Shown here: piece by piece, positions 63,768 through 64,000 of the stretch
How the letters are laid out: the number at the start of each line of letters is the position of its first letter
How positions within the stretch are numbered: the stretch's first letter is position 1
From: Teredinibacter sp. KSP-S5-2
GTDB taxonomy: Bacteria; Pseudomonadota; Gammaproteobacteria; Pseudomonadales; Cellvibrionaceae
DNA: 64,000 nucleotides
Reading direction: 5' to 3'
NCBI RefSeq assembly: GCF_032773895.1
Contig: NZ_CP120416.1
Coordinates: 2,168,001 to 2,232,000, forward strand
Position numbers and translations under genes: made by a program
Notes under the pieces: model-generated
What the model saw: only the letters and a program-made list of their open reading frames with translations
The model's database searches: none
Told to the model about the DNA's origin: nothing

Positions 63768-64000
63768 CTATAGAACCTGCACCGTTAAACTTTGTGTATC
63801 TACAAACGGCACTTCATCTTCTTCCAGTTGAATTAATTCATCTTCGTGGCTTTGTGCCGGACAAGACGTTAATAATCTGGCGTAGTTTTTCCAGCTTTCA
63901 TCCCCTTGGGGTACATTCAATAATTCTTTAAAAATATATTGTCGCCGCCAGATAAATTCCGGGTCGACATTTTCCGGGGTATTGCCGTCATACCAGGCAC
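63768..64000 (-). CDS. C-terminal end of an upstream eCIS protein (5' partial)
   Basis: The minus-strand frame is open from the right edge to TAG at 63768-63770, giving the last 76 residues of a protein (WYDGNTPENVDPEFIWRRQY..., ending DTQSLTVQVL). It lies 37 bp before the NHL-tail gene in the same direction, so it is probably another baseplate or structural component of the injection system. The fragment is too short to assign. Confidence 0.6.
   Translation of the reverse strand, partial: AWYDGNTPENVDPEFIWRRQYIFKELLNVPQGDESWKNYARLLTSCPAQSHEDELIQLEEDEVPFVDTQSLTVQVL

Overview
The window looks like a chromosomal segment of a heterotrophic, probably marine gammaproteobacterium. This is inferred from the moderately AT-rich composition, Shine-Dalgarno-led genes, outer-membrane beta-barrels ending in Phe, TonB-dependent iron uptake, CACHE-type hybrid kinases and a PEP-CTERM protein. 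A Cellvibrionales-like host is my guess; the sequence alone does not settle it. No tRNA, rRNA, CRISPR array or transposase was recognised.

Layout. (1) 1-2601, plus strand: two repeat-built multiheme cytochromes c, the first cut by the window edge. (2) 2696-24940, minus strand: a compact lipo-NRPS/PKS locus. In transcription order it encodes FAAL-ACP-C-A-PCP, KS-AT-ACP, C-FkbH-ACP, KS-AT-KR-ACP and a free thioesterase, followed by an MMPL/RND transporter, a LolA-like periplasmic lipoprotein-sorting protein and an outer-membrane beta-barrel. Read colinearly, a fatty acid is adenylated, joined to an amino acid, extended with malonate, transferred onto a glycolysis-derived C3 unit (glyceryl-ACP) by a condensation domain, extended again, released, and perhaps moved to the outer membrane by the export trio. 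The C-FkbH-ACP protein is the most unusual element in the window. (3) 25422-30859: a MAPEG protein, an orphan ExbD, and an iron-uptake operon (small membrane protein, PepSY protein, TonB receptor), with a Fur-box-like palindrome between exbD and the operon.

(4) 31021-41274: a cold-shock gene, a candidate small RNA, a methionine aminopeptidase, and a signalling block. Two divergent kinases in that block share a homologous CACHE sensor domain, followed by a receiver and a receiver-kinase fusion with 4-bp overlaps; a nitrilase-family amidase follows. (5) 41982-46500, plus strand: a LuxR-type regulator with an incomplete receiver pocket, a two-part AAA ATPase, a DUF4157 metallopeptidase-like cargo protein and a small partner gene. 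(6) 46545-50871, minus strand: an island of small membrane, secreted and hypothetical genes, including a YdjM-like hydrolase that appears to start at ATT, a PEP-CTERM protein and three related short secreted Cys proteins. (7) 50988-64000, minus strand: the distal part of an extracellular contractile injection system (eCIS), with a baseplate-side protein fragment, an NHL-repeat/tail fusion, two paralogous accessory proteins around a Ser/Thr-rich protein, a tape-measure-like protein and a large DUF4157 cargo candidate. Blocks 5 and 7 are probably one eCIS locus in two convergent arms, continuing beyond the right edge.

All functional calls come from reading motifs and gene order by eye. No database search or structure prediction was run.
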